A DNA stretch of 64,000 bases from Streptomyces sp. WM4235 (GTDB taxonomy: Bacteria; Actinomycetota; Actinomycetes; Streptomycetales; Streptomycetaceae): assembly GCF_001279725.1 (NCBI RefSeq), contig NZ_LGDE01000249.1:3359-67358 (forward strand), written 5' to 3'. A program made the translations under genes and the position numbers. Below, piece by piece: positions 20,917 through 29,050 of this stretch (the first letter of the stretch is position 1; each line of letters begins with the position of its first letter). The notes below the pieces were generated by a model. It was not told the DNA's origin. It made no database searches and worked only from the letters and a program-made list of their open reading frames with translations.

Positions 20917-22584
20917 ATGACCAGCTCCAGCTCCGCACGACCCAGCCGCCGCCCCACCCGGGGTCGAGGTGCGGCTCAGGGACGTCCGAAGGCTGGCGCG
21001 GGACGGCAGAAGTCCGCCCCCGTGGCCAGGCCCCAAGAATTCACCATGCCCGAACCGCTGACCCCGGCCCTGCCGCCGGTCGCCGCGTTCGAGGACATGG
21101 GCATGCCCGAGGCGCTGCTGAAGACCCTCGCCGCCCAGGGCGTCACCGACCCGTTCCCGATCCAGTCCGCCACGCTGCCGAACTCGCTCGCCGGCCGTGA
21201 CCTGCTCGGCCGCGGCCGTACCGGCTCCGGCAAGACCCTCGCCTTCGGCCTGGCGCTGCTGGCCCGCACCGCCGGTCGCCGCGCGCAGCCGAAGCAGCCG
21301 CTCGCGCTGGTCCTCGTACCGACCCGCGAGCTCGCGCAGCAGGTCACCGACGCCCTGGCCCCGTACGCCACGGCCGTCAACCTGCGCATCGCGACCGTCG
21401 TCGGCGGCATGTCGATCAACCGCCAGTCCGGTGCGCTGCGCCGCGGCTCCGAGGTGCTCGTCGCCACCCCCGGCCGACTGAAGGACCTCATCGACCGCGG
21501 TGACGCCGACCTCTCGCAGGTCTCCATCACGGTCCTCGACGAGGCCGACCAGATGACCGACATGGGCTTCATGCCGCAGGTCACCGCGCTGCTCAAGCAG
21601 GTCGAGGCCGACGGCCAGACCATGCTGTTCTCCGCGACGCTCGACAAGAACATCGACAAGCTCGTCAAGATGTTCCTGCACGACCCGGTCGCCTTCTCCG
21701 TCGACCCGTCCGCCGGCGCGGTCAGCACGATGGAGCACCACGTCCTGTACGTCATGGACGAGACCGACAAGAAGGCCGTGGCCACGCGCATAGCCGCACG
21801 CGACGGCCGGGTGATCATGTTCGTCGACACCAAGCGCGGGGTCGACCGCATGGTCAAGAAGCTCCTCGCGGACGGCGTCCGCGCCTCCGGTCTGCACGGC
21901 GGCCGCTCGCAGCCGCAGCGCAACCGGACCCTCGACTGGTTCAAGACGGGCGAGGTCACCGCGCTGGTCGCCACCAACGTGGCCGCCCGCGGCATCCACA
22001 TCGACGACCTCGACCTCGTCGTCAACGTGGACCCGCCCACCGACCACAAGGACTACCTGCACCGCGGTGGCCGCACCGCCCGTGCCGGCGAGTCCGGCAG
22101 CGTCGTCACCCTGGTGCTGCCCGACCAGAAGCGCGACATGACCCGGCTGATGTCGGACGCCGGGATCTCCCCGCGCACCGCGCAGATCAAGTCCTCCGAC
22201 GCGGAGCTGTCCCGCCTGACCGGTGCCAAGGAGCCCTCGGGCGTCCCCGTGGTGCTGGACGCGCCGCAGCCCACCCCGCCGAAGCCGCGCAGCGCCGGCC
22301 GCTCCGGCGGCGGCTCCACCGCCGGCGGCGCGCGTCGTCGTTCCGGTGGCGGCCAGGGCGGCGCCGCGGCCTCGACCACGGCGGGCGGCGGCGACCGTTC
22401 GCGTCGGGCCCGTTCCGCCGGCGGCCAGGGTGGCGCCGGCCAGTCCGGCGCACGCGGCCAGGGCGCCCCGGCGGGCTCCCGCGGTCAGGGCGGCGGCCAG
22501 GGCGGTGCCCGCACCGGCGGCGCGCCCGCCGCGCGTCGTCGCTCCGGCGGCGGCCGTCCGGCGGCCGGGCGCGCGGGTTCCTGA
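20917..22584 (+). CDS. DEAD-box RNA helicase with Gly/Arg-rich tail
   Basis: A 555-residue ATP-dependent RNA helicase. Motifs in order: Q motif (FPIQSATLP near 92), I RTGSGKT near 111, Ia PTRELAQQ, Ib TPGRL, II DEAD-type VLDEADQM (near 209), III SAT, IV/V TNVAARGIHIDDL and VI HRGGRTARAG. The basic N-terminal 40 residues and a low-complexity Gly/Arg/Ser/Gln tail from about residue 465 are probably RNA binding. The ATG has SD AGGAGGG 9 bases upstream. Probably a cold-adaptation helicase acting with CspA in rRNA or mRNA unwinding (inference from neighbourhood). Confidence 0.94.
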   Translation: MTSSSSARPSRRPTRGRGAAQGRPKAGAGRQKSAPVARPQEFTMPEPLTPALPPVAAFEDMGMPEALLKTLAAQGVTDPFPIQSATLPNSLAGRDLLGRGRTGSGKTLAFGLALLARTAGRRAQPKQPLALVLVPTRELAQQVTDALAPYATAVNLRIATVVGGMSINRQSGALRRGSEVLVATPGRLKDLIDRGDADLSQVSITVLDEADQMTDMGFMPQVTALLKQVEADGQTMLFSATLDKNIDKLVKMFLHDPVAFSVDPSAGAVSTMEHHVLYVMDETDKKAVATRIAARDGRVIMFVDTKRGVDRMVKKLLADGVRASGLHGGRSQPQRNRTLDWFKTGEVTALVATNVAARGIHIDDLDLVVNVDPPTDHKDYLHRGGRTARAGESGSVVTLVLPDQKRDMTRLMSDAGISPRTAQIKSSDAELSRLTGAKEPSGVPVVLDAPQPTPPKPRSAGRSGGGSTAGGARRRSGGGQGGAAASTTAGGGDRSRRARSAGGQGGAGQSGARGQGAPAGSRGQGGGQGGARTGGAPAARRRSGGGRPAAGRAGS

Positions 22585-22641
22585 CCCTTCGCGAGTCCGA
22601 CCCCCGCGAGCCCGACCGCTCGCGACACGAACACACCGGTA

Positions 22642-22677
22642 CGCCGGGCGGCGCGGAACACGCGCCGCCCGGCGTTT
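22642..22677. terminator. Terminator after the helicase gene
   Basis: A perfect 14-bp stem (22642-22655 with 22661-22674), loop GAACA, followed by TTT. It lies between convergent genes and could serve both. Confidence 0.85.
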
Positions 22678-22714
22678 CGCCGTTCCGGGCCCCGGGTGCC
22701 TTCGCCGACGGGGC

Positions 22715-23674
22715 CTAGCGGACCATCCTGGCCTGGAGCTTGGCGAGGGTCCGCAGGTCCAGGCCGAGGCCGTCAGTGAGGTAGCCGTAGAAGCCGCCGT
22801 AGTCCGCCTCCATGCGGGCGGTCGCGGCGGCGAGGTAGTCCGGCCGGACCTCCTGGAGCGGGATCAGCAGGTCCGGGTTCTGCATCCGGCCCGACTGCTT
22901 GAGGCCGGCCCGCACCTGGGCGTCGTACGCCGCGCGGAAGGTGTTCGAGGCGAGGTAGTCCCGCTCGGCGGTGTCCTCGGGCACGGCGAGGGCGCGCAGC
23001 AGGACGTAACTCATCCAGCCCGTGCGGTCCTTGCCCGAGGTGCAGTGGTACAGCAGCGGGCCCTGCCCGCCGTCGGCGATCTCCCGCAGCGTGGTCGCGA
23101 ACTGCGCCCGGTTCTCGGGGCTCGTCACGAACGTGCGGTAGATGTCGCGCATGTAGGCCTCGGCGCGACCGCCGCCGAGCATCTGCTCCTGCGTGGCGGG
23201 GTCCCCGCTGGCGATGGCGCCGACCAGGGTCGCGTACAGGCCCAGGTCGCTGACGGGGCGGGCGGTGGGGAGGAGGCCGGCGGGCAGCTTGTCGGCGCCG
23301 TCGTACTGGACCTCCATCGGGATGCGGAAGTCGACGACCTTGCGCAGGCCGAGCCCGGAGACGGTGGTGAGGTCGGCGGCGGTCAACTTGCCGAGCGCGT
23401 CGGAACGGTAGACCAGTCCCTGACGGACCTGCCCACCGGTCCAGGTGCGGTACCCGCCCAGGTCACGGACGTTGACCGCGCCCTGGAGGGGGATCTGACG
23501 GATCGTCTCCGCCGACGGGCGGTGCCGCTCGGCGGAAGCGGCGGCTGCGGCGGAAGCGGCGGTACCGGGGGCTGCGCCGGGCGACGGCGCGGCGTACGCG
23601 GCGGCGGGCAGGGTTCCGGCGGCGAGGGCGGCGGCGAGCACCGCGGTCGCCAGGCGGATTCGGGCACGGCTCAT
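22715..23674 (-). CDS. Secreted tyrosine/serine phosphatase (DSP-type)
   Basis: A 319-residue protein with a signal peptide (RLATAVLAAALAAGTLPAAAYA) and a Ser/Ala-rich segment, then the tyrosine phosphatase 3 family domain. NVRDLGGYRTWTGGQVRQG (near 70) and the P-loop HCTSGKDRTGW (near 205, CX5R) supply the catalytic Cys and Arg. It resembles exported lipid/protein phosphatases such as PtpB of mycobacteria. The start is set by SD AGGAG 8 bases before the ATG at 23674. It sits between the helicase and ipdC but has no evident link to steroid catabolism. Confidence 0.88.
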   Translation of the reverse strand: MSRARIRLATAVLAAALAAGTLPAAAYAAPSPGAAPGTAASAAAAASAERHRPSAETIRQIPLQGAVNVRDLGGYRTWTGGQVRQGLVYRSDALGKLTAADLTTVSGLGLRKVVDFRIPMEVQYDGADKLPAGLLPTARPVSDLGLYATLVGAIASGDPATQEQMLGGGRAEAYMRDIYRTFVTSPENRAQFATTLREIADGGQGPLLYHCTSGKDRTGWMSYVLLRALAVPEDTAERDYLASNTFRAAYDAQVRAGLKQSGRMQNPDLLIPLQEVRPDYLAAATARMEADYGGFYGYLTDGLGLDLRTLAKLQARMVR

Positions 23675-23705
23675 CTGGGGCGACTCCTGTAACGGAGAAG
23701 GGGGA

Positions 23706-24791
23706 TCACCCTGCGGGTGGCAGGACGCCGAGCGAGTGCGGGGGGTTGAGGTCGTGCAGTCGGTCCAGCACGGTGTGGGCCTCGGCCATGACCCGGGCGA
23801 CGAGTTCCGCACACGACGGAAGGTCCTCGATCACGCCCGCGACCTGGCCCGATGCCATGACGCCGAGGTCCGTACGGCCCTCGACCATGGACGCCTTGAG
23901 GAGCATGGGGGTGTTCGCGGCGAGCAGGACCTGGCTCCAGGACAGGTCCTTGCCGTGTTTCATCGCCAGGCCGTCGCGCACCATCCGCGACCACGACATC
24001 CCCGACAGCTTCCGGAAGCCGGCCGCGTGCCGCACCGCCTTGGCGAGGGCCCGCGCGCGGCCCGCCCGCTCCAGGGAGGCGACCAGCTCGCTGCGGAGCA
24101 TCCGGTGCGGCAGCCCGTCGACGGCGGTGGTGACGGTGACGTCCTTGACCGTGGCCTTCAGGTACTCGGCCTTGACGGCGTCCGGGACGGTGGAGTCCGA
24201 GGTCAACAGGAAGCGGGTGCCCATGGCGATGCCCGCCGCCCCGTACGACAGCGCGGCGACCAGCCCGCGACCGTCGTGGAAACCGCCCGCCGCGATCACC
24301 GGGATGTCCACCGCGTCCACCACCTGCGGCAGCAGCACCGTCGTGGCCACGTCCCCGGTGTGCCCGCCGCCCTCGCCGCCCTGCACGATCACCGCGTCGG
24401 CGCCCCAGGCGGCGACCTTCTCGGCGTGCCGCCGGGCGCCGATCGAGGGGACGACGACCACGCCCGCGTCCTTGAGGCGGGCGATCAGCTCCTTCGACGG
24501 GGCGAGGGCGAACGAGGCGACCCGGACCCCCTCGTCGACGATCAGCCGCACCCGCTCGGCCGCGTCCCCGGCGTCCGCGCGCAGATTGACCCCGAACGGG
24601 GCGTCCGTACGGGACTTCACCTCGTGGATCGCCGCACGCAACTGCCCGGTCGTCATCGTCGCCGAGGCCAGGATCCCCAGCGCCCCCGCGTTCGCCGCCG
24701 CCGACACCAGTCGGGGTCCGGCCACCCAGCCCATGCCCGTCTGCACGATCGGATGGCGGACCCCGACCAGCCTGGTGAATGCCGTCTCCAT
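23706..24791 (-). CDS. ipdC: Flavin-dependent reductase, IpdC-like (nitronate monooxygenase family)
   Basis: A 361-residue FMN TIM-barrel protein of the nitronate monooxygenase / YrpB family: HPIVQTGMGWVAG at the start, GVNLRAD near 67, VIVQGGEGGGHTG near 135 and AAGGFHDGRG near 168. It is last in the echA20-ipdA-ipdB operon, 3 bases after ipdB. In mycobacteria and Rhodococcus IpdC is the reductase needed to convert the 5-OH-HIC-CoA-derived intermediate to the EchA20 substrate. Nitroalkane oxidation is the alternative if context is ignored. Confidence 0.82.
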   Translation of the reverse strand: METAFTRLVGVRHPIVQTGMGWVAGPRLVSAAANAGALGILASATMTTGQLRAAIHEVKSRTDAPFGVNLRADAGDAAERVRLIVDEGVRVASFALAPSKELIARLKDAGVVVVPSIGARRHAEKVAAWGADAVIVQGGEGGGHTGDVATTVLLPQVVDAVDIPVIAAGGFHDGRGLVAALSYGAAGIAMGTRFLLTSDSTVPDAVKAEYLKATVKDVTVTTAVDGLPHRMLRSELVASLERAGRARALAKAVRHAAGFRKLSGMSWSRMVRDGLAMKHGKDLSWSQVLLAANTPMLLKASMVEGRTDLGVMASGQVAGVIEDLPSCAELVARVMAEAHTVLDRLHDLNPPHSLGVLPPAG

Positions 24792-24794
24792 CCG

Positions 24795-25544
24795 TCAGGC
24801 CCGCACTTCCCGGTCGCGCAGCCCCTCGGGGTCGACGACCTCGCGGATCAGCCGCAGTTCCTCCGGCGTCGGCTCCCGCGTGTACGGGACCTCGTCGGCG
24901 ATCGTCAGCTCGAAACCGGTGGCCTCCCGGACCTGCTCGACGCGCACGCCCGGATGCACGGACACCAGGCGCATGGCGTGGTCCGGGCCGGTGAAGTCGA
25001 AGACCCCGAGATCGCTGACCACGCGCGGCAGGCGGTGGAAGCGGGTCGCCCCGGCCGCCTCCGCGCGGTCGTACCCGACGCCGCAGACCATGTCGACCCG
25101 CTCCACGAACACCCGGCGGGAATGCTTGGGGATCCAGTAACTCACCGGATTGTTGAGGGTGTTGACGGGCGCGCCGCGCACCCCCAGGAGCTGGCGGGTC
25201 GGCTGCTCCCAGTCCCCGATACAGGAGATGTTCTGGTTGCCGTACCGGTCGATCTGGCTCGCGCCCATCATCACGTGCCGCCGGCCGCCGGTGACCATCG
25301 TGAGGTGACGGCGGTACGGCAGCCAGCCCTCGGGCGTCCCGTCGAGCCCGACCAGCGTGGCCTCGCCGTCGGTCAACAGCAGGTCGGGGGAGAAGGTCCG
25401 CTTCGCGAGACGGGCCCCGAAGGACGGGATCAGCCCCATCGGTGAGGCGAGCACCTCGCCGTCGCCCCGCCAGGCCTCGGCGCAGGCGATCACGCAGTAC
25501 TCGGCGCGACTGACGCCCGCGGTGGCCGCCGCTTCTGTGCTCAC
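24795..25544 (-). CDS. ipdB: CoA-transferase family beta subunit, COCHEA-CoA hydrolase IpdB
   Basis: A 249-residue family I CoA-transferase-like subunit (EYCVIACAEAWRGDGEVLASPMG; GASQIDRYGNQNIS near 100; HPGVRVEQV near 205). With IpdA it forms the hydrolase that opens the last six-membered steroid ring (COCHEA-CoA). The start is a GTG overlapping the ipdA stop (GTGA). Length matches the mycobacterial protein. Confidence 0.87.
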   Translation of the reverse strand: MSTEAAATAGVSRAEYCVIACAEAWRGDGEVLASPMGLIPSFGARLAKRTFSPDLLLTDGEATLVGLDGTPEGWLPYRRHLTMVTGGRRHVMMGASQIDRYGNQNISCIGDWEQPTRQLLGVRGAPVNTLNNPVSYWIPKHSRRVFVERVDMVCGVGYDRAEAAGATRFHRLPRVVSDLGVFDFTGPDHAMRLVSVHPGVRVEQVREATGFELTIADEVPYTREPTPEELRLIREVVDPEGLRDREVRA

Positions 25545-26407
25545 TGCTGCTCCTCGTGCCAGGTCCGCACGGCGGACTGGTAGTCGTGCTCGCTCGCGCC
25601 GGACAGGAACCGGGCGGCGAACTCGGGCCAGGGGGTGCTCGCGTACAGCTTCTGGAAGGGCTCGTCGCGGTCGTGGTCGGGCACGCAGGAGGTGAAGTGC
25701 GCGCCGTTCGGGGTCTCCACCACCCCGGTGACGGAATGCCGGCTGACCAGCAGGGACTGCGGCGGACCGGCCTTGGACAGCTCGGCGGTTTCGACGAGCC
25801 GCTCGCAGGAGACGTACGCGGCGTCCGCGGCCTCGCAGAACAGGTCGTCGAAGTACGGGTCGGGGCCCAGGTACTGGGCGTTGCCGAGGCGGTCGGCGCG
25901 GTTGAGGTGCACGAGCGCGGCGTCCATGCGCAGCGCGGGGACGGCGACGAACTCCTCGCCGTCCTCGTAGGGGGAGGTGACGGTCCGCAGGTTCGGGTTG
26001 ACCCGCATGAGGTCGGAGCCGAGGCCGGCGCGGACGGGCAGGAAGGGCAGCCGGTTGGCGGCGGCGTGCAGTCCCCACATGAACATGGCCTCGTCGAGCT
26101 CGGCGAGGGCGAAGGCGCCGCGTTCTCGGGCGGCCCGGTAGTGCGGCTCCAGCGGGATCGAGTCGAGGGTCACGAAGGGGGTGACGAGCCGGCGGATCCG
26201 GCCCGCGGCGGCCAGCAGGCCGACGTCGGGGCCTCCGTACGAGACCACGGTGAGATCGGTGATCTCGGATCGGAGCAGTGCCCGCACCAGGGCCATGGGC
26301 TTGCGCCGCGACCCCCAGCCGCCGATGCCGACGGTCATGCCGCTGCGCAGCCGGCCGACCACTTCCTCGGGGGACATCACCTTGTCCGACGCCGACGTGC
26401 CGCTCAT
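25541..26407 (-). CDS. ipdA: CoA-transferase family alpha subunit, COCHEA-CoA hydrolase IpdA
   Basis: A 288-residue CoA-transferase alpha-type subunit: SGMTVGIGGWGSRRKPMALV near 22-41, a DLTVVSYGGPDVG strand, and LAELDEAMF at 101-109, which places glutamates (103, 106) where the IpdA catalytic glutamate is expected. It works with IpdB as a ring-opening hydrolase, not a true transferase, in steroid degradation. The ATG overlaps the echA20 stop by 4 bases; with ipdB and ipdC it forms one coupled operon. Confidence 0.87.
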   Translation of the reverse strand: MSGTSASDKVMSPEEVVGRLRSGMTVGIGGWGSRRKPMALVRALLRSEITDLTVVSYGGPDVGLLAAAGRIRRLVTPFVTLDSIPLEPHYRAARERGAFALAELDEAMFMWGLHAAANRLPFLPVRAGLGSDLMRVNPNLRTVTSPYEDGEEFVAVPALRMDAALVHLNRADRLGNAQYLGPDPYFDDLFCEAADAAYVSCERLVETAELSKAGPPQSLLVSRHSVTGVVETPNGAHFTSCVPDHDRDEPFQKLYASTPWPEFAARFLSGASEHDYQSAVRTWHEEQQ

Positions 26408-27153
26408 GCCTCGTCCGCCTTTCCGAAGGTGTCGCGGACCCGGTCGGCCACCCCGCTGAGATTGGCCTCGAAGGTGAAGCCCTGCTCGAAGCGGTAGCTG
26501 CGTCGCACGTCCACGGGGTCGATGCCGTTGATGGCGGACTTGGCCAGCCGGATCAGCAGGCCGTCCTTGCGGGCGATCTCGGCGGCGAGTTCCAGTGCCG
26601 CCGCCCGCAGCCCGGCGGGCGGGACCACCTTCCACACCGAACCGTGCGCGTGCAGTTCGGCGGCGCTCACGGTCCGCGAGGTGTAGTACAAGGTGCGCAT
26701 CAGGTGTTGGGGGACGAGGCGGGCCAGGTGCGTGGCCGCGCCGAGCGCGCCCCGGTCCAGTTCGGGCAGCCCGAAGACGGCGTCGTCGGAGGCGACGATC
26801 GCGTCGGCGTTGCCGACCAGGCCGATCCCGCCGCCCAGGCAGAAGCCGTTCACGGCGGCGACGACGGGGACCTCGCAGTCGTACACGGCGGCGAACGCCT
26901 CGTAGCAGCCCCGGTTGGCGCCGATGAGGGCGTCGTGGCCGGTGTCGCGCTGCATCTCCTTGATGTCCACGCCCGCGTTGAAGCCCCGGCCCTCGGCGGC
27001 GAGTACGACGCACCGGACGTCGGGGTCGCGGCCGGCGGCGCGCAGTGCGTCGGCCAGCTCGTACCAGCCGTGTACGGGCAGTGCGTTGACGGGCGGGAAG
27101 TCGACTGTGACGAGTGCGATGCCCTTGTCGGGGCCGGAGGTGGAGACACCCAT
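26404..27153 (-). CDS. echA20: Enoyl-CoA hydratase/crotonase, EchA20-like ring hydrolase
   Basis: A 249-residue crotonase: FPPVNALPVHGW near 20, oxyanion segments GRGFNAGVDIKEM near 58 and NGFCLGGGIGLV near 103, and LPELDRGALGA near 128. EchA20 hydrolyses the five-membered D ring of the steroid remnant. The first gene of the leftward operon, divergent from two SDR genes as in mycobacteria (Rv3550 versus Rv3549c). I start at 27153 because the longer in-frame ATG at 27183 falls inside the operator. Confidence 0.83.
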   Translation of the reverse strand: MGVSTSGPDKGIALVTVDFPPVNALPVHGWYELADALRAAGRDPDVRCVVLAAEGRGFNAGVDIKEMQRDTGHDALIGANRGCYEAFAAVYDCEVPVVAAVNGFCLGGGIGLVGNADAIVASDDAVFGLPELDRGALGAATHLARLVPQHLMRTLYYTSRTVSAAELHAHGSVWKVVPPAGLRAAALELAAEIARKDGLLIRLAKSAINGIDPVDVRRSYRFEQGFTFEANLSGVADRVRDTFGKADEA

Positions 27154-27175
27154 GAGCGGATCAGCTACCTTTCCA

Positions 27176-27191
27176 CCAAACATTTGTTAGG
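27176..27191. promoter_or_regulatory. Candidate KstR2 operator, block B
   Basis: CCAAACA-TT-TGTTAGG between echA20 and the divergent SDR gene. On the opposite strand it matches the block A site at 14 of 16 positions (ACCAAACAYTTGTTAGG core). It sits 19 bases before the SDR start and 23 before the echA20 start, ideal for repression of both. Confidence 0.68.
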
Positions 27192-27209
27192 TGAGGAAGG
27201 TAGCAGCCG

Positions 27210-27974
27210 ATGGAGCTCAACGGGAGGGTCGTCGTCGTCACCGGCGGAACCCGGGGCGTCGGCGCCGGCATCGCGCGATCGTTCCTCGCGGCCGGCGCGG
27301 AGGTCCTCGTCTGCGCCCGCCGCCCACCGGACGAACCGGTGGCCGCGGCGGGCCGGACGGCCGCCTTCACGGCGCTCGACCTGCGCGACCCGGCCGCCGT
27401 GACGGAGTTCTTCGCGGCGGCGGCGCACCGGTACGGGCGGCTCGACTGCCTGGTGAACAACGCGGGCGGCACCCCGTACCGGCTGCTGGGGGAGGGCGAC
27501 GCCGAACGGCACGCACGGGTCGTCGAACTGAACCTGGTGGCCCCCCTGACCGCCTCACTCGCGGCGTACCCGTGGCTGCGGGAGTCGCACGGCTCGGTCG
27601 TGATGATCGGCAGCGTCAGCGGCACCCGCCCCTCACCCGGCACGGCCGCCTACGGCGCGGCCAAGGCGGGACTGGAGAACCTGGCCCGGTCGATGGCCGT
27701 GGAGTGGGCGCCCGAGGTACGGGTCAACTCGCTGATCCTCGGCATGGTGCGCACCGAACTGTCGCACCTGCACTACGGGGACGAGGCCGGGATCGCCGCG
27801 GTCGGCGCGACCGTGCCGCTGGGGCGACTGGCCGACCCGGGCGACGTGGGCGAGGCGGCGGTGTTCCTCGCCGGAGACCGGGCCGGATACGTGAGCGGCG
27901 CGAGCCTGCTCGTGCACGGAGGCGGCGAACGCCCGGCCTTCCTGGACGCGGCGACTGTCAACAAGGAGAACTGA
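27210..27974 (+). CDS. SDR of the steroid cluster (Rv3549c-like)
   Basis: A 254-residue SDR: TGGTRGVGAG near 12, NNAGG near 83, Ser in IGSVSGTRPS near 134, YGAAK near 150 and a C-terminal SGASLLVHGGG. Divergent from echA20 over a KstR2-like box, and followed 1 base later by a second SDR. Position equals mycobacterial Rv3549c, whose step in the pathway is not firmly assigned. Confidence 0.82.
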   Translation: MELNGRVVVVTGGTRGVGAGIARSFLAAGAEVLVCARRPPDEPVAAAGRTAAFTALDLRDPAAVTEFFAAAAHRYGRLDCLVNNAGGTPYRLLGEGDAERHARVVELNLVAPLTASLAAYPWLRESHGSVVMIGSVSGTRPSPGTAAYGAAKAGLENLARSMAVEWAPEVRVNSLILGMVRTELSHLHYGDEAGIAAVGATVPLGRLADPGDVGEAAVFLAGDRAGYVSGASLLVHGGGERPAFLDAATVNKEN

Positions 27975-27975
27975 C

Positions 27976-28884
27976 ATGGGACTTGCCGAAGGACGTGTGG
28001 TCATCGTGACGGGCGCGGGCCGAGGGCTGGGCCGCGCCCACGCGCTGGCCTTCGCGGCGGAAGGGGCGAAGGTCGTCGTCAACGACCTGGGGGTCGGCCT
28101 CGACGGGCTGCCCGGCCCGGACGGTCCCGCGGCGCGGGTCGTCGAGGAGATCCGCGCGCGGGGCGGGGAGGCGCTGGCGCACGGCGGGGACATCGCCACC
28201 GCGCGCGGCGCGGCCTCGCTGGTCGCGGACGCCGTCGCCGGCTTCGGGCGGCTGGACACCCTCGTCAACAACGCCGGTTTCCTGCGGGACCGGATGCTGG
28301 TCAACCTGGACGAGGACGACTGGGACGCGGTGATGCGCGTGCACCTGAAGGGGCACTTCCTGCCCCTCAAGCACGCCGCCGCGCACTGGCGGGCGCAGGC
28401 GAAGGCGGGCCGGCCCGTCGCGGCGCGGGTGGTCAACACCTCCTCGGGCGCGGGACTGCTCGGATCGGTGGGGCAGGGCAACTACAGCGCGGCCAAGGCC
28501 GGGATCCTCGGCCTGACGCTGGTCGCGGCGGAGGAGATGGGCCGGTACGGGGTCCAGGTCAACGCCGTCGCCCCGGCGGCCCGCACCCGGATGACGGAGG
28601 AGACCTTCGCGCGGACCATGGCGGCGCCGGCGGCCGGGGAGTTCGACGCGATGGCCCCGGAGAACGTGTCGCCGCTGGTGGTGTGGCTGGGCTCGGACGC
28701 CTCGGCCGGGGTGAGCGGCCGGGTCTTCGAGGCCGAGGGCGGCCGGATCACGGTGATGGAGGGCTGGCGGCCGGGCCCGACGGCGGAGCGCGGCGAGCGC
28801 TGGACCCCGGCGGAGGCGGGGGAGGCGGCGACGAAGCTCCTGGCGGCGGCGGAGGCACCGCAGCCGGTGTACGGGGCGCGGTAG
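27976..28884 (+). CDS. SDR of the steroid cluster (Rv3548c-like)
   Basis: A 302-residue SDR of the peroxisomal multifunctional-enzyme type: TGAGRGLGRAHALAFA near 10, VVNDLG with a DGLPGPDGPAARVVEEI insert, NNAGFLRDRML near 96, Ser in NTSSGAGLLG near 152 and YSAAK near 170. The C-terminal extension (about 250-302) is typical of hydroxyacyl-CoA dehydrogenases acting on steroid side chains or rings. It is co-transcribed with the preceding SDR (TGACATG junction, SD AAGGAG). Confidence 0.83.
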   Translation: MGLAEGRVVIVTGAGRGLGRAHALAFAAEGAKVVVNDLGVGLDGLPGPDGPAARVVEEIRARGGEALAHGGDIATARGAASLVADAVAGFGRLDTLVNNAGFLRDRMLVNLDEDDWDAVMRVHLKGHFLPLKHAAAHWRAQAKAGRPVAARVVNTSSGAGLLGSVGQGNYSAAKAGILGLTLVAAEEMGRYGVQVNAVAPAARTRMTEETFARTMAAPAAGEFDAMAPENVSPLVVWLGSDASAGVSGRVFEAEGGRITVMEGWRPGPTAERGERWTPAEAGEAATKLLAAAEAPQPVYGAR

Positions 28885-28902
28885 TTCGGGGCGGCGAGCG
28901 CG

Positions 28903-28945
28903 TCCCCTCCCTCAGCTTCCCTCGGCTTCCCTCGAAGGGAGGGGA
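28903..28945 (+). terminator. Weak hairpin after the SDR pair
   Basis: TCCCCTCCCT (28903-28912) pairs with AGGGAGGGGA (28936-28945). The 23-base loop holds a GCTTCCCTCG direct repeat and a small nested stem. Probable terminator. Confidence 0.45.
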
Positions 28946-29050
28946 GTCGGGGGATTCGGGCCACCTCCGTGCGCAGGCCTGGTTACGCTCGGCCACGGAC
29001 TGGACCCGACCGAACGCCGCACGGCGCCGCGAGCATGGGGGTGACCACCC

